The notes: generated from the letters alone by a model not told the origin. A DNA stretch of 64,000 bases from CAUJIW01 sp963205175 (GCA_041060555.1 JBEUDS010000003.1); one strand, 5' to 3'. Counted from the stretch's first letter, positions 1 to 9,669 are shown. Numbers and translations: made by a program.

Positions 1-1
1 G

Positions 2-1939
2 TCGATCGCCGGCAACTGCCGCATGTGCCTGGTCGAGGTGAAGCCCGGACCGCCGAAGCCGCAGGCCAGCTGCGCGCTGCCGGCCGCCGACAACCAGGAA
101 GTGTTCACCAACACGCCGGTGGTCAAGAAGGCTCGGGAAGGGGTGATGGAGTTCCTGCTCATCAACCACCCGCTGGACTGCCCGATCTGCGACCAGGGTG
201 GCGAGTGCGACCTGCAGGACGAGGCGATGGCCTACGGCAAGGGCACCAGCCGCTTCGAGGAAAACAAGCGGGCGGTGACCGAGAAATACATGGGGCCGCT
301 CATCAAGACGACGATGACGCGCTGCATCCATTGCACCCGCTGCGTCCGCTTCGCCGAGGAAGTGGCCGGTGTCGAGGAAATCGGCGCCATCTTCCGTGGC
401 GAGAACATGCAGATCACCTCGTATCTGGAACGCGCGGTGACCTCCGAGATGAGCGCCAACGTCATCGACCTCTGCCCGGTCGGCGCGCTCACCTCCAAGC
501 CCTATGCCTTCAACGCCCGCCCGTGGGAGCTGAAGAAGACCGAGACCATCGACGTCATGGACGCGGTGGGCTCCAGCATCCGGGTCGACAGCCGCGGCAA
601 CGAAGTGCTGCGCGTCATGCCGCGCCTCAACGAGGACGTGAACGAGGAGTGGATTTCCGACAAGACCCGCTTCGTCGTCGACGGCCTGGGCAAGCGCCGG
701 CTCGACCGGCCGTGGGTGCGGGTCGACGGCACGCTGCGCGAGGCGAGCTGGGCGGAGGCCTTTGCCGCCATCCAGCAGGGCCTTTCGGGGCTGGGTGGTG
801 ACAGGATCGCGGCCCTGGCCGGCGATCTCGTCGAGGTCGAGGCGCTGGTCGCCCTGAAGGATCTGATGGGCCGGCTGGGTTCGTCGCAGGTCGAGGCGCT
901 GCTGGACGGCGCCAGGCTCGATCCGGCGGTGCGCGCCTCCTACCTGTTCAACTCGACCATTGCCGGCATCGAGCAGGCGGACGTGATCCTGCTGGTGGGC
1001 ACCGACGTGCGCCATGAGGCGGCGATCATCGCCACCCGCATCCGCAAGGCGGTGCGCAAGTTCAAGGCGCGGGTCGCCAACATCGGCCCGGCGACCGACC
1101 AGGCGTTCAAGGTCGAACAGCTGGGCGACGATCTGTCGATCCTGAAGTCGATCGTGTCCGGCGCACATCCGTTCGCCGAGGTGCTGAAGGGTGCCAGGAA
1201 GCCGATGATCATCGTCGGCCAGGGCGCGCTGGCGCGCGCCGATGGCGCGACGGTGCTGGGCACCGCCCGCTCGCTGGCCGAGAAGGTGGGCGCGGTGAGC
1301 GCCGAGTGGAACGGCTTCAATGTGCTGCACACCGCCGCTGCCCGCGTCGGCGCGCTGGACGTCGGCTTCACTCATGCCGGCGGCATCGAGGACATTCGCG
1401 CCAAGGTCGCCAGCGGCGCCATCAAGGCGGTGTTCCTGGCCGGCGTCGACGAGATCGACACCGCGTTCCTTGAGCAGGCCTTCACCGTCTATATCGGCAC
1501 CCATGGTGACGCGGGCGTGCGCCACGCCGACGTCATCCTGCCGGGCGCGGCCTATACCGAGAAGTCGGGTACCTGGGTCAACACCGAGGGCCGGGTGCAG
1601 GTGGGCCAGCGGGCGACCTTCCCGCCGGGTGACGCCCGCGAGGACTGGACCATCTACCGCGCGCTCTCCGACGTGCTGGGCGTGACGCTGCCCTATGACA
1701 CGCTGGCGCAACTGCGTTCGCGCATCGGCGAGGCCTTCCCGGTGCTGGCGGCCCAGGGGCTGACGCCGGCGGCGTGGGCCGAGTTCGGCGCCACCGGCGA
1801 CATCGCTTCCGGCCCGATTGCGCTGCCGGTGGCGAACTTCTATCAGACCAACCCGATCGCGCGGGCCAGCGCCACCATGGCGGCCTGCGTGACGGCGATC
1901 CGTGAGACCCAAGAACAGGCGACCGGCACCCATGGTTGA
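2..1939 (+). CDS. nuoG: NADH-quinone oxidoreductase subunit G (5' end outside window)
   Basis: Peripheral-arm subunit of complex I that carries iron-sulfur clusters between NuoEF and NuoI. The frame is open from the first base, so the gene starts upstream; 645 residues are present. Seen: the end of the N-terminal 2Fe-2S motif (GNCRMCLVEV, then ASCALP), the His-Cys motif around CPICDQGGECDLQD, the 4Fe-4S motif CIHCTRCVRF with a later CPVGAL, then a molybdopterin-oxidoreductase-like domain that ends near HADVILPGAAYTEKSGTWVN. The stop codon overlaps the nuoH start by 8 bases (ATGGTTGA), which implies coupled translation. Any internal ATG such as base 23 is not the true start because conserved residues precede it. 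Confidence 0.97.
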   Translation, partial: SIAGNCRMCLVEVKPGPPKPQASCALPAADNQEVFTNTPVVKKAREGVMEFLLINHPLDCPICDQGGECDLQDEAMAYGKGTSRFEENKRAVTEKYMGPLIKTTMTRCIHCTRCVRFAEEVAGVEEIGAIFRGENMQITSYLERAVTSEMSANVIDLCPVGALTSKPYAFNARPWELKKTETIDVMDAVGSSIRVDSRGNEVLRVMPRLNEDVNEEWISDKTRFVVDGLGKRRLDRPWVRVDGTLREASWAEAFAAIQQGLSGLGGDRIAALAGDLVEVEALVALKDLMGRLGSSQVEALLDGARLDPAVRASYLFNSTIAGIEQADVILLVGTDVRHEAAIIATRIRKAVRKFKARVANIGPATDQAFKVEQLGDDLSILKSIVSGAHPFAEVLKGARKPMIIVGQGALARADGATVLGTARSLAEKVGAVSAEWNGFNVLHTAAARVGALDVGFTHAGGIEDIRAKVASGAIKAVFLAGVDEIDTAFLEQAFTVYIGTHGDAGVRHADVILPGAAYTEKSGTWVNTEGRVQVGQRATFPPGDAREDWTIYRALSDVLGVTLPYDTLAQLRSRIGEAFPVLAAQGLTPAAWAEFGATGDIASGPIALPVANFYQTNPIARASATMAACVTAIRETQEQATGTHG

Positions 1940-2978
1940 GTGGTTCCAATCCTATCTCGGTGAGTGGGGCGGCTATCTCGTCGCCCACGTGCTGCTCATC
2001 CTGGCGATCGTGCTGCCGCTGCTGCTGGCGGTCGCCATGTCGGTCTACGCCGACCGCAAGATCTGGGCGGCGATGCAGCTGCGTCGCGGTCCCAACGTGG
2101 TCGGCCCGTTCGGTCTGCTGCAGTCCTTCGCCGACGGCCTCAAGCTGTTCCTGAAGGAAACCATCATCCCGTCGAGCGCCAACAAGGGCATCTTCCTGAT
2201 CGCGCCGATGATCACCTTCACCCTGGCCCTGGTCGGCTGGGCGGTGATCCCGTTCGACGCCGGCCTGGTGCTGGCCGACATCAACGTCGGCATCCTCTAC
2301 CTGTTCGCCATCTCGTCGCTGGGCGTCTACGGCATCATCATGTCGGGCTGGGCGTCCAACTCGAAGTATCCGTTCCTGGGCGGTCTGCGCTCGGCGGCCC
2401 AGATGGTGTCCTACGAGGTCTCGATCGGCTTCGTCATCGTCACCGTGCTGCTGATGGTCGGCTCGCTCAACCTGTCGGACATCGTCAAGGCGCAGCAGGG
2501 CGCCGTGCTCGGCATCGTCAACATGTATGTCGTGCATCCGCTGCTGCTGCCGATGGCGGTGATCTTCTTCATCTCCGCGCTGGCCGAGACCAACCGGCCG
2601 CCGTTCGATCTGCCGGAGGCGGAAGCGGAGCTGGTGGCGGGCTATCAGGTCGAATATTCGTCCATGGCCTTCGCGCTGTTCTTCCTCGGCGAATACGCCA
2701 ACATCATCATGATGTGCGCGATGACGTCGATCCTGTTCTTCGGTGGCTGGCTGCCACCGGTGGACTGGGCGCCGCTCTACGCCGTGCCCGGCTTCATCTG
2801 GCTGTTCGCCAAGATCTGCTTCTTCTTCTTCGTGTTCGCCTGGGTGAAGGCGACGGTACCGAGGTACCGCTACGACCAGTTGATGCGGCTGGGCTGGAAG
2901 GTGTTCCTGCCGCTGTCGCTGTTCTGGGTCATCGTGGTGTCGGGCGTGCTCGTCTACACCAACAGCCTGCCGAAGTGA
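1932..2978 (+). CDS. nuoH: NADH-quinone oxidoreductase subunit H
   Basis: Membrane subunit of complex I that forms much of the quinone chamber; 348 residues, normal family length. Seen: several hydrophobic helices, the conserved QLRRGPNVVGPFGLLQS segment near the N-terminus and the quinone-site loop ETNRPPFDLPEAEAELVAGY. The ATG at 1932 overlaps the nuoG stop and begins MVEWFQSYLG; an in-frame GTG 30 bases upstream lies inside nuoG and is less likely. Followed by nuoI after 13 bases. Confidence 0.97.
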   Translation: MVEWFQSYLGEWGGYLVAHVLLILAIVLPLLLAVAMSVYADRKIWAAMQLRRGPNVVGPFGLLQSFADGLKLFLKETIIPSSANKGIFLIAPMITFTLALVGWAVIPFDAGLVLADINVGILYLFAISSLGVYGIIMSGWASNSKYPFLGGLRSAAQMVSYEVSIGFVIVTVLLMVGSLNLSDIVKAQQGAVLGIVNMYVVHPLLLPMAVIFFISALAETNRPPFDLPEAEAELVAGYQVEYSSMAFALFFLGEYANIIMMCAMTSILFFGGWLPPVDWAPLYAVPGFIWLFAKICFFFFVFAWVKATVPRYRYDQLMRLGWKVFLPLSLFWVIVVSGVLVYTNSLPK

Positions 2979-2991
2979 CGGGAGAGTATTG

Positions 2992-3477
2992 ATGTCCCTC
3001 GCTCAAGCCGCCAAATCCCTGCTCCTGACCGAGTTCGTCAAGGGCATGGCGCTGACCTTCTCCTACATGTTCAAGGAGAAGGCGACCATCAACTACCCGT
3101 TCGAGAAGGGGCCGCTGTCCCCGCGCTTCCGGGGCGAACACGCGCTGCGCCGCTACGCCAACGGCGAGGAACGCTGCATCGCCTGCAAGCTGTGCGAGGC
3201 GATCTGCCCGGCCCAGGCGATCACCATCGAGGCGGAACCGCGCGAGGACGGCTCGCGGCGGACCACCCGCTATGACATCGACATGACCAAGTGCATCTAT
3301 TGCGGCTTCTGCCAGGAAGCCTGCCCGGTGGATGCCATCGTCGAGGGACCGAACTTCGAGTTCGCCACCGAGACGCGCGAGGAACTGATGTACAACAAGG
3401 CGAAACTGCTGGCCAACGGCGACCGTTGGGAGCGCGAGATCGCCCAGAACATTGCCATGGACGCCCCCTACCGTTAA
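2992..3477 (+). CDS. nuoI: NADH-quinone oxidoreductase subunit I
   Basis: Complex I subunit that holds two 4Fe-4S clusters (N6a and N6b) and passes electrons towards N2 and quinone. 161 residues. Both ferredoxin motifs are complete: CIACKLCEAICP near residue 61 and CIYCGFCQEACP near residue 100. The start ATG at 2992 follows GGGAGAG with 5 bases between; an adjacent TTG at 2989 is disfavoured. A 114-base spacer without any gene separates it from nuoJ, the largest gap in the nuo block. Confidence 0.97.
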   Translation: MSLAQAAKSLLLTEFVKGMALTFSYMFKEKATINYPFEKGPLSPRFRGEHALRRYANGEERCIACKLCEAICPAQAITIEAEPREDGSRRTTRYDIDMTKCIYCGFCQEACPVDAIVEGPNFEFATETREELMYNKAKLLANGDRWEREIAQNIAMDAPYR

Positions 3478-3591
3478 GGGGGCGCCTGGATTGCGCAGCC
3501 GTTCGTGCCGCCTTCGTTCAAGGCCCGCGAACACGTGTGAAACCGCCGTTGCCGGCTGACGGCCACGGTTAACAAGGGGGGCCTGAAGCTC

Positions 3592-4200
3592 GTGGTTCAC
3601 GCGCTGGCCTTTTATCTGTTCGCGAGCATCGTGGTCTTTTCGGGGGCCATGGTGATCACTGCCAAGAACCCGGTTCACTCGGTGCTCTGGCTGATCCTGG
3701 CCTTCTTCAACGCGGCGGGGCTGTTCGTGCTGCTGGGTGCCGAGTTCCTGGCGATGATCCTGGTCATCGTCTACGTCGGCGCGGTGGCGGTGCTGTTCCT
3801 GTTCGTGGTGATGATGCTCGACATCAACTTCGAGGAGCTGCGCAAGGGCTTTGCCTCCTACCTGCCGATCGGCCTTCTGGTCGCCGGCCTGCTGCTGGTG
3901 GAACTGGTGCTGCTGGCCGGCGCCTGGAAGTTCGCCGGCGGCGCGGAAGCCGCCCGCAGGGCGCCGGCGGTGGCGGATCTCGCCAATACCAAGGCGCTGG
4001 GCAGCATTCTCTATACCGATTACGTCTATGTGTTCCAGGCCGCCGGCCTGATCCTGCTGGTCGCCATGATCGGTGCCATTCTGCTTACCCATCGTCAGCG
4101 ACCGGGTGTGCGCAAGCAGAACGTCGTCCGCCAGAACGCGCGGCAGCCGGAAGACGCGATCGAACTGGTCAAGGTCCAGCCGGGCCAGGGCGTCGAGTAA
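3592..4200 (+). CDS. nuoJ: NADH-quinone oxidoreductase subunit J
   Basis: Small membrane subunit of complex I (ND6 homologue), 202 residues, GTG start preceded by AAGGGGGGCC. Seen: five hydrophobic helices and the conserved stretch EFLAMILVIVYVGAVAVLFL, which contains the family's hinge helix, followed by FVVMMLDI. The C-terminal 35 residues are polar and charged. It sits 11 bases upstream of nuoK in the same operon. Confidence 0.95.
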   Translation: MVHALAFYLFASIVVFSGAMVITAKNPVHSVLWLILAFFNAAGLFVLLGAEFLAMILVIVYVGAVAVLFLFVVMMLDINFEELRKGFASYLPIGLLVAGLLLVELVLLAGAWKFAGGAEAARRAPAVADLANTKALGSILYTDYVYVFQAAGLILLVAMIGAILLTHRQRPGVRKQNVVRQNARQPEDAIELVKVQPGQGVE

Positions 4201-4211
4201 GGGGGCGAAGC

Positions 4212-4520
4212 ATGACCATCGGACTGAGCCATTACCTGACCGTCGCCGCGATGCTGTTCGTGCTCGGCGTGATCGGCATCTTCGTCAACCGCAAGAACGT
4301 CATCATCATTCTGATGTCGGTCGAGCTGATCCTGCTCGCCGTCAACATCAACCTGGTGGCCTTCTCCAGCTATCTCCACGACATGGTGGGCCAGGTGTTC
4401 GCCATGTTCGTGCTGACGGTGGCCGCCGGCGAGGCGGCGATCGGTCTGGCCATTCTCGTCGTCTACTTCCGCAACCGCGGCTCCATCGCGGTTGAGGACA
4501 TCAACATCATGAAGGGCTGA
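4212..4520 (+). CDS. nuoK: NADH-quinone oxidoreductase subunit K
   Basis: Three-helix membrane subunit of complex I (ND4L homologue), 102 residues, standard length. Seen: the GIFVNRKNVIIILMSVELIL segment with the conserved helix-2 glutamate, AVNINLVAF, and the third helix with a conserved Glu in VAAGEAAIGLAILV. ATG start 11 bases after nuoJ, with an AAGGGGGCG Shine-Dalgarno that overlaps the nuoJ stop. Confidence 0.97.
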   Translation: MTIGLSHYLTVAAMLFVLGVIGIFVNRKNVIIILMSVELILLAVNINLVAFSSYLHDMVGQVFAMFVLTVAAGEAAIGLAILVVYFRNRGSIAVEDINIMKG

Positions 4521-4525
4521 GCGGG

Positions 4526-6577
4526 ATGTATCAGGCGCTTGTATTCCTGCCGCTGCTGGCCTCGATCATCGCGGGCCTGGGCGGGCGCGTCATCGGTCTG
4601 CGACCCTCGCAGATCGTCACCACCGGCGCGGTGTTCATCTCCTGCGCGCTGTCATGGCTGGCCTTCGTCGACGTCGCCCTGGGTGACGGGGCGACCACTG
4701 TCACCGTGCTGCACTGGATCAGCTCGGGCGACCTGACGCTGGACTGGTCGCTGCGTATCGACACGCTGACCGCCGTCATGCTGGTGGTGGTGACGTCGGT
4801 TTCCGCGCTGGTGCACCTCTATTCCTGGGGCTACATGAGCGAGGATCCGCACCAGCCGCGCTTCTTCGCCTATCTGTCTCTGTTCACCTTCGCCATGCTG
4901 ATGCTGGTGACCGCCGACAACCTGGTGCAGATGTTCTTCGGCTGGGAGGGCGTCGGTCTGGCGTCCTATCTGCTGATCGGCTTCTGGTACCAGAAGCCGT
5001 CGGCCAACGCCGCCGCCATGAAGGCGTTCGTCGTCAACCGGGTCGGCGACTTCGGATTCAGCCTCGGCATCTTCGCCTGCTTCCTGGTGTTCAACTCGGT
5101 GGGCTTCAACGAGATTTTCGCCGCCGCACCCGATGCCGCCGGCAAGACCTTCGAGTTTCTGGGCTATCAGGTCGACATCATGACCACGATCTGCCTGCTG
5201 CTGTTCATCGGCGCGATGGGCAAGTCAGCCCAGCTCGGCCTGCACACCTGGCTGCCGGACGCGATGGAGGGCCCGACACCGGTCTCGGCGCTGATCCACG
5301 CCGCCACCATGGTGACCGCCGGCGTGTTCATGGTCGCCCGGCTGTCGCCGCTGTTCGAGCTGGCGCCGTTCGCCCTGCACGTCGTCACCGTCGTCGGTGC
5401 GCTGACCGCTTTCTTCGCGGCGACGGTGGGCACCACCCAGAACGACATCAAGCGGGTGATCGCCTACTCGACATGCTCGCAGCTGGGCTTCATGTTCTTC
5501 GCGCTGGGCGTCGGCGCCTATGGCGCGGCGATGTTCCACCTGTTCACGCACGCCTTCTTCAAGGCGCTGCTGTTCCTGGGTGCCGGCTCGGTGATCCACG
5601 CCATGCACCACGAGCAGGACATGCGCTACTACGGCAACCTGCGCAAGGCGATCCCCTTCACCTGGGCGATGATGCTGATCGGCACCCTGGCGCTGACCGG
5701 CTTCCCCTACACCGCGGGCTACTTCTCCAAGGATACCATCCTGGAGGCGGCCTACGGCGCGGGCGGTCAGACCGGCATGTTCGCCTTCTGGATGGGCATT
5801 GTCGCCGCCACCATGACCAGTTTCTATTCCTGGCGACTGGCCTTCCTCACCTTCGAGGGCAAGCCGCGCTGGTCGGGCTCGGAGCACATCCAGCACGCGG
5901 CGCATGGCCACGGTCACGGCGACCACGGGACGGCCGCGCACGGTCATGACGACCATCACGCCCACGGCCATGGCAGCCACGACGACGGCACGGCGGGCTA
6001 TCACCCGCACGAAAGCCCGATCGTGATGCTGATCCCGCTTGCCGTGCTGGCGGTGGGCGCGCTGGCGGCGGGCTTCGCGTTCAAGGAATATTTCGTCGGC
6101 CACCACTACGAGGAGTTCTGGAAGGGCGCGCTCAGCGTCTCGGGCGAGAACATCCTGCACAAGATTCACGAGCCGGGCGTGCTGCCAGCCTGGGTGCCGT
6201 GGGCGCCGACCGTGGCGATGGTGATCGGCTTCCTGCTGGCGGTGAACAGCTATCTCGTCAACACCCAGGTGCCGGCGATGTTCACCCGTACGTTCAAGGG
6301 GCTGTACCAGTTCCTGTACAACAAGTGGTACTTCGACGAGCTGTATGACCTGCTGTTCGTCAAGCCGTCGATGTGGCTTGGCCGCCTGCTCTGGAAAGGC
6401 GGGGACGGGCGGATCATCGACGGGTTTGGTCCCGATGGCGTGTCAGCGGCGGTGGGCGCGGTTGCCCGTCAGTCCCGCCGGCTGCAGACCGGGTACCTCT
6501 ATACCTATGCCTTTGCCATGCTGATCGGCGTCGCGGCGGCGGTCTCCTGGTTCCTGCCCAAGCTGTTCGCGGAGTAA
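4526..6577 (+). CDS. nuoL: NADH-quinone oxidoreductase subunit L, with a histidine-rich loop
   Basis: Distal antiporter-like proton-pumping subunit of complex I, 683 residues. Seen: GWEGVGLASYLLIGFWY, LHTWLPDAMEGPTPVSALIHAATMV with the pumping-channel Lys/His set, and NDIKRVIAYSTCSQLGFM. Near residues 452-495 there is a hydrophilic loop packed with His, Gly and Asp (HGHGHGDHG, HDDHHAHGHGSHDDG) between two transmembrane helices; comparable loops occur in other alphaproteobacterial NuoL proteins. The C-terminus carries the lateral-helix region and a final helix. It starts 5 bases after nuoK. Confidence 0.97.
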   Translation: MYQALVFLPLLASIIAGLGGRVIGLRPSQIVTTGAVFISCALSWLAFVDVALGDGATTVTVLHWISSGDLTLDWSLRIDTLTAVMLVVVTSVSALVHLYSWGYMSEDPHQPRFFAYLSLFTFAMLMLVTADNLVQMFFGWEGVGLASYLLIGFWYQKPSANAAAMKAFVVNRVGDFGFSLGIFACFLVFNSVGFNEIFAAAPDAAGKTFEFLGYQVDIMTTICLLLFIGAMGKSAQLGLHTWLPDAMEGPTPVSALIHAATMVTAGVFMVARLSPLFELAPFALHVVTVVGALTAFFAATVGTTQNDIKRVIAYSTCSQLGFMFFALGVGAYGAAMFHLFTHAFFKALLFLGAGSVIHAMHHEQDMRYYGNLRKAIPFTWAMMLIGTLALTGFPYTAGYFSKDTILEAAYGAGGQTGMFAFWMGIVAATMTSFYSWRLAFLTFEGKPRWSGSEHIQHAAHGHGHGDHGTAAHGHDDHHAHGHGSHDDGTAGYHPHESPIVMLIPLAVLAVGALAAGFAFKEYFVGHHYEEFWKGALSVSGENILHKIHEPGVLPAWVPWAPTVAMVIGFLLAVNSYLVNTQVPAMFTRTFKGLYQFLYNKWYFDELYDLLFVKPSMWLGRLLWKGGDGRIIDGFGPDGVSAAVGAVARQSRRLQTGYLYTYAFAMLIGVAAAVSWFLPKLFAE

Positions 6578-6583
6578 GCGCTC

Positions 6584-8212
6584 GTGTCGGCCGGATTTCC
6601 CATTCTGACTACCATGATGCTGCTGCCGCTGCTTGGCGCGGCGTGGATCCTGCTCGCACCTGGCGGCGATGCCGCCGCCCGGGCGCGCAATGCCCGCATG
6701 ACGGCGCTGATCGCCACCGTGCTGGTATTCGCGCTGTCGGTGCAGCTGTGGCTGGGCTTCGACACCTCGACGGCGGACTTCCAGTTCGTCGAGAAGGTCA
6801 ACCTGTTCGGACCCTACTTCACCTATCATCTGGGCATCGACGGCATTTCGCTGCTGCTGGTGGTGCTGTCGGCGTTCCTGATGCCGATCTGCATTCTCGC
6901 CAGCTGGGAGGCGATCGAGAAGCGGGTGACCGAATACATGGTTGCCTTCCTGCTGATGGAAACGCTGATGATCGGCGTGTTCACCAGCCTCGACCTGTTC
7001 CTGTTCTACATCTTCTTCGAAGGCGGCCTCATTCCGATGTATCTGATCATCGGTGTGTGGGGCGGCAAGCGGCGCATCTACGCCAGCTTCAAGTTCTTCC
7101 TCTACACCCTGCTGGGCTCGGTGCTGATGCTGCTGGCCATGCTCTACATGGTGGCGCAAGCTGGTACGACCGAGATTCCGGCGCTGATGGAAGCGGGCTT
7201 CGATCCGGCGATCCAGACCTGGCTGTGGCTGGCCTTCTTCGCCTCGTTCGCGGTCAAGATGCCGATGTGGCCAGTGCACACCTGGCTGCCGGACGCGCAC
7301 GTCGAGGCGCCGACGGCCGGTTCGGTCATCCTGGCCGGCGTGATGCTGAAGATGGGCGGCTACGGCTTTCTGCGCTTCTCGCTGCCGATGTTCCCGGAAG
7401 CCAGTCATGAGCTGGTCTGGATCATGTACGGCCTGTCCATGGTGGCGGTGGTCTACACCTCGCTGGTCGCCCTGGTGCAGGAGGACATGAAGAAGCTGAT
7501 CGCTTATTCGTCCGTCGCGCACATGGCGTTCGTCACCATCGGCCTGTTCACGTTCAATACCCAGGGTGTCGAGGGCGCGATCTTCCAGATGCTCTCGCAC
7601 GGCGTGGTCTCGGGCGCGCTGTTCCTGTGCGTTGGCGTGATCTACGATCGCGAACACACCCGCGATATCGCGGCTTACGGGGGTCTGGTCGAGCGGATGC
7701 CGAAGTACGCGCTGGTGTTCATGATCTTCACCATGGCCTCGGTCGGCCTGCCGGGCACTGCCGGCTTCGTCGGCGAGTTCCTGGTGCTGGTGGGCGCCTA
7801 CAAGGCCAATAGCTGGGTGGCTCTGGTAGCCGCCACCGGCGTTATCCTCGGCGCGGCCTACATGCTCTACCTGTATCGCCGGGTGGTGTTCGGCGCGCTG
7901 ACCAAGGAGAACCTCAAGGGCATCCTCGATCTCAGCCCGCGCGAGGTCGCCATCTTCGCGCCGCTGGTGGCGGTGGTGTTCTGGATGGGCGTCTACCCGG
8001 CGTCTTTCCTCGAACCGTTGCATGCGCCGGTGGAGAAGCTGCTGGTCCAGACGGCCGTCAACACGTCGCCCGCCGCCGTGGCGACGCCAACGGCTACTGC
8101 GGCTCCCGAGCCTGTGACCGCTGCTGAACCCGCGCCTGCCGAGGCCGCCACCACCGCGCCGGCATCTGCCGAGACTGTACCGGCCGCCGTTCCGGCCGCG
8201 CCGACGGAGTAA
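6584..8212 (+). CDS. nuoM: NADH-quinone oxidoreductase subunit M, with an Ala/Pro tail
   Basis: Antiporter-like proton-pumping subunit of complex I (ND4 homologue), 542 residues with a GTG start. Seen: FFEGGLIPMYLIIGVWGG, the HTWLPDAHVEAPTAGSVILA signature and EDMKKLIAYSSVAHM. After the last helix (about residue 480) there is a tail of roughly 50 residues made almost entirely of Ala, Pro, Thr, Val and Glu, which the family normally lacks. The reading frame is intact through it. The gene sits 6 bases downstream of nuoL. Confidence 0.96.
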   Translation: MSAGFPILTTMMLLPLLGAAWILLAPGGDAAARARNARMTALIATVLVFALSVQLWLGFDTSTADFQFVEKVNLFGPYFTYHLGIDGISLLLVVLSAFLMPICILASWEAIEKRVTEYMVAFLLMETLMIGVFTSLDLFLFYIFFEGGLIPMYLIIGVWGGKRRIYASFKFFLYTLLGSVLMLLAMLYMVAQAGTTEIPALMEAGFDPAIQTWLWLAFFASFAVKMPMWPVHTWLPDAHVEAPTAGSVILAGVMLKMGGYGFLRFSLPMFPEASHELVWIMYGLSMVAVVYTSLVALVQEDMKKLIAYSSVAHMAFVTIGLFTFNTQGVEGAIFQMLSHGVVSGALFLCVGVIYDREHTRDIAAYGGLVERMPKYALVFMIFTMASVGLPGTAGFVGEFLVLVGAYKANSWVALVAATGVILGAAYMLYLYRRVVFGALTKENLKGILDLSPREVAIFAPLVAVVFWMGVYPASFLEPLHAPVEKLLVQTAVNTSPAAVATPTATAAPEPVTAAEPAPAEAATTAPASAETVPAAVPAAPTE

Positions 8213-8217
8213 CCCGC

Positions 8218-9669
8218 ATGAACCTCGCCGCCAGTCTTTCTATCGCAGCGCCGGAACTGCTGCTTGCCATCGGCGCACTCGCCCTGCTGATGCTGGGCGT
8301 GTTCAACGGCGACAAGGCGTTGAAGCCGCTGACCTGGGCCAGCGTCGCCCTGTTCGCCGCTGCCATCGTCATGGTGCTCGGTGGTGGTGCCGAGCGGGTG
8401 ACCGCGTTCAATGGCCTGTTCGTGGTGGACAGCTTTGCGGTCTTCCTCAAGGTGGTGGTGCTGGTGGGCGCCGCGACAGCGGCCGTCGTTGCCGTGCCCT
8501 ATCTCGAAGCCGCCGGCATCGGCCGCTTCGAGTACCCCATTCTGCTGCTGCTGGCGACGCTCGGCATGCTGATGATGCTGTCGGCCAACGACCTGCTGTC
8601 GCTTTATCTCGGCCTCGAACTGCAGTCGCTGGCGCTGTATGTGCTGGCGGCCTACCAGCGGGATTCCCAGCGGTCGACCGAGGCCGGCCTGAAGTATTTC
8701 GTGCTCGGCGCCCTGTCGTCGGGCCTGCTGCTCTATGGTGTGTCGCTGGTCTACGGCTTCACCGGCACCACCAATTTCGAAGGCCTGTCGCAGGTGCTGA
8801 CAGCGGCCGCCGGCGAGGGTCTGTCGGTCGGGCCGCTGTTCGGCCTGGTGTTCATTCTCGCCGGTCTCGCCTTCAAGGTGTCGGCGGTGCCGTTCCACAT
8901 GTGGACGCCGGACGTTTACGAAGGCTCGCCGACTCCGGTGACCGCCTTCTTCGCCACCGCGCCCAAGGTCGCGGCGATGGGCCTGTTCCTGCGGGTCATG
9001 CTGGAGGCCTTTCCGGCCGCCATCGACCAGTGGCGCCAGGTCATTATCTTCATCGCCATTCTGTCGATGGCGCTGGGTGCGGTCGCCGCCATCGTGCAGA
9101 CCAACATCAAGCGCCTGCTGGCCTATTCGTCGATCGGCCATGTCGGCTATGCGCTGGTCGGTCTCGCCGCCGGCTCGGAAGCCGGCGTGCGCGGCGTGCT
9201 GGTCTACATGGCGATCTATGTCGCCATGACCATCGGTTCCTTCCTGTGCGTGCTGGCGATGCGCCGCGATGGTCAGCAGGTGGAGTCGATCGACGAGCTG
9301 GCCGGTCTGGCGCAGACCCAGCCGAAGCTGGCGCTGTGCTTCGCCACGTTGATGTTCAGCCTGGCCGGCATCCCGATGCTGGCCGGCTTCTTCGGCAAGC
9401 TCTACATCTTCATGGCGGCCATCGAGGCGCAGCTTTACGCGCTGTCGATCATCGGCGTGCTGGCGAGCGTGGTGTCGGCGTACTATTACCTGCGGGTGGT
9501 CAAGATCATGTATTTCGATGAGCCCAAGGGCGCGTTCGAGCCGTATGGCAACGTCACCACCAACGCCGTGCTGGGCGCTTCCGCCATTCTCTGCTCGCCG
9601 GTGAGTTTTGCCTACATCGCGCCGTTGCTGGCGGCGGCCGGTGTCGCGGCGAAGGCCCTGATCGGCTGA
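8218..9669 (+). CDS. nuoN: NADH-quinone oxidoreductase subunit N
   Basis: Third antiporter-like subunit of complex I (ND2 homologue), 483 residues. Seen: YLGLELQSLALYVLAAY with the helix-5 glutamate, FHMWTPDVYEGSPTPVTAFFAT, and TNIKRLLAYSSIGHVGYALV. It closes the complex I set; the start is 5 bases after nuoM, and birA begins 82 bases later with no obvious terminator between, so the operon probably continues. Confidence 0.97.
   Translation: MNLAASLSIAAPELLLAIGALALLMLGVFNGDKALKPLTWASVALFAAAIVMVLGGGAERVTAFNGLFVVDSFAVFLKVVVLVGAATAAVVAVPYLEAAGIGRFEYPILLLLATLGMLMMLSANDLLSLYLGLELQSLALYVLAAYQRDSQRSTEAGLKYFVLGALSSGLLLYGVSLVYGFTGTTNFEGLSQVLTAAAGEGLSVGPLFGLVFILAGLAFKVSAVPFHMWTPDVYEGSPTPVTAFFATAPKVAAMGLFLRVMLEAFPAAIDQWRQVIIFIAILSMALGAVAAIVQTNIKRLLAYSSIGHVGYALVGLAAGSEAGVRGVLVYMAIYVAMTIGSFLCVLAMRRDGQQVESIDELAGLAQTQPKLALCFATLMFSLAGIPMLAGFFGKLYIFMAAIEAQLYALSIIGVLASVVSAYYYLRVVKIMYFDEPKGAFEPYGNVTTNAVLGASAILCSPVSFAYIAPLLAAAGVAAKALIG

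Noticed and set aside
1578..2537. Long minus-strand frames opposite nuoG/nuoH and similar long antisense frames through the nuo, proS, hrpB and fadB/J-like genes
   Set aside because: They lie opposite highly conserved genes, have His/Arg/Gln-rich translations typical of reverse reading of GC-rich codons and match no family.
3478..3591. Gap between nuoI and nuoJ checked for a small gene or RNA
   Set aside because: No frame with start and ribosome site and no strong hairpin; ordinary spacer inside the operon.
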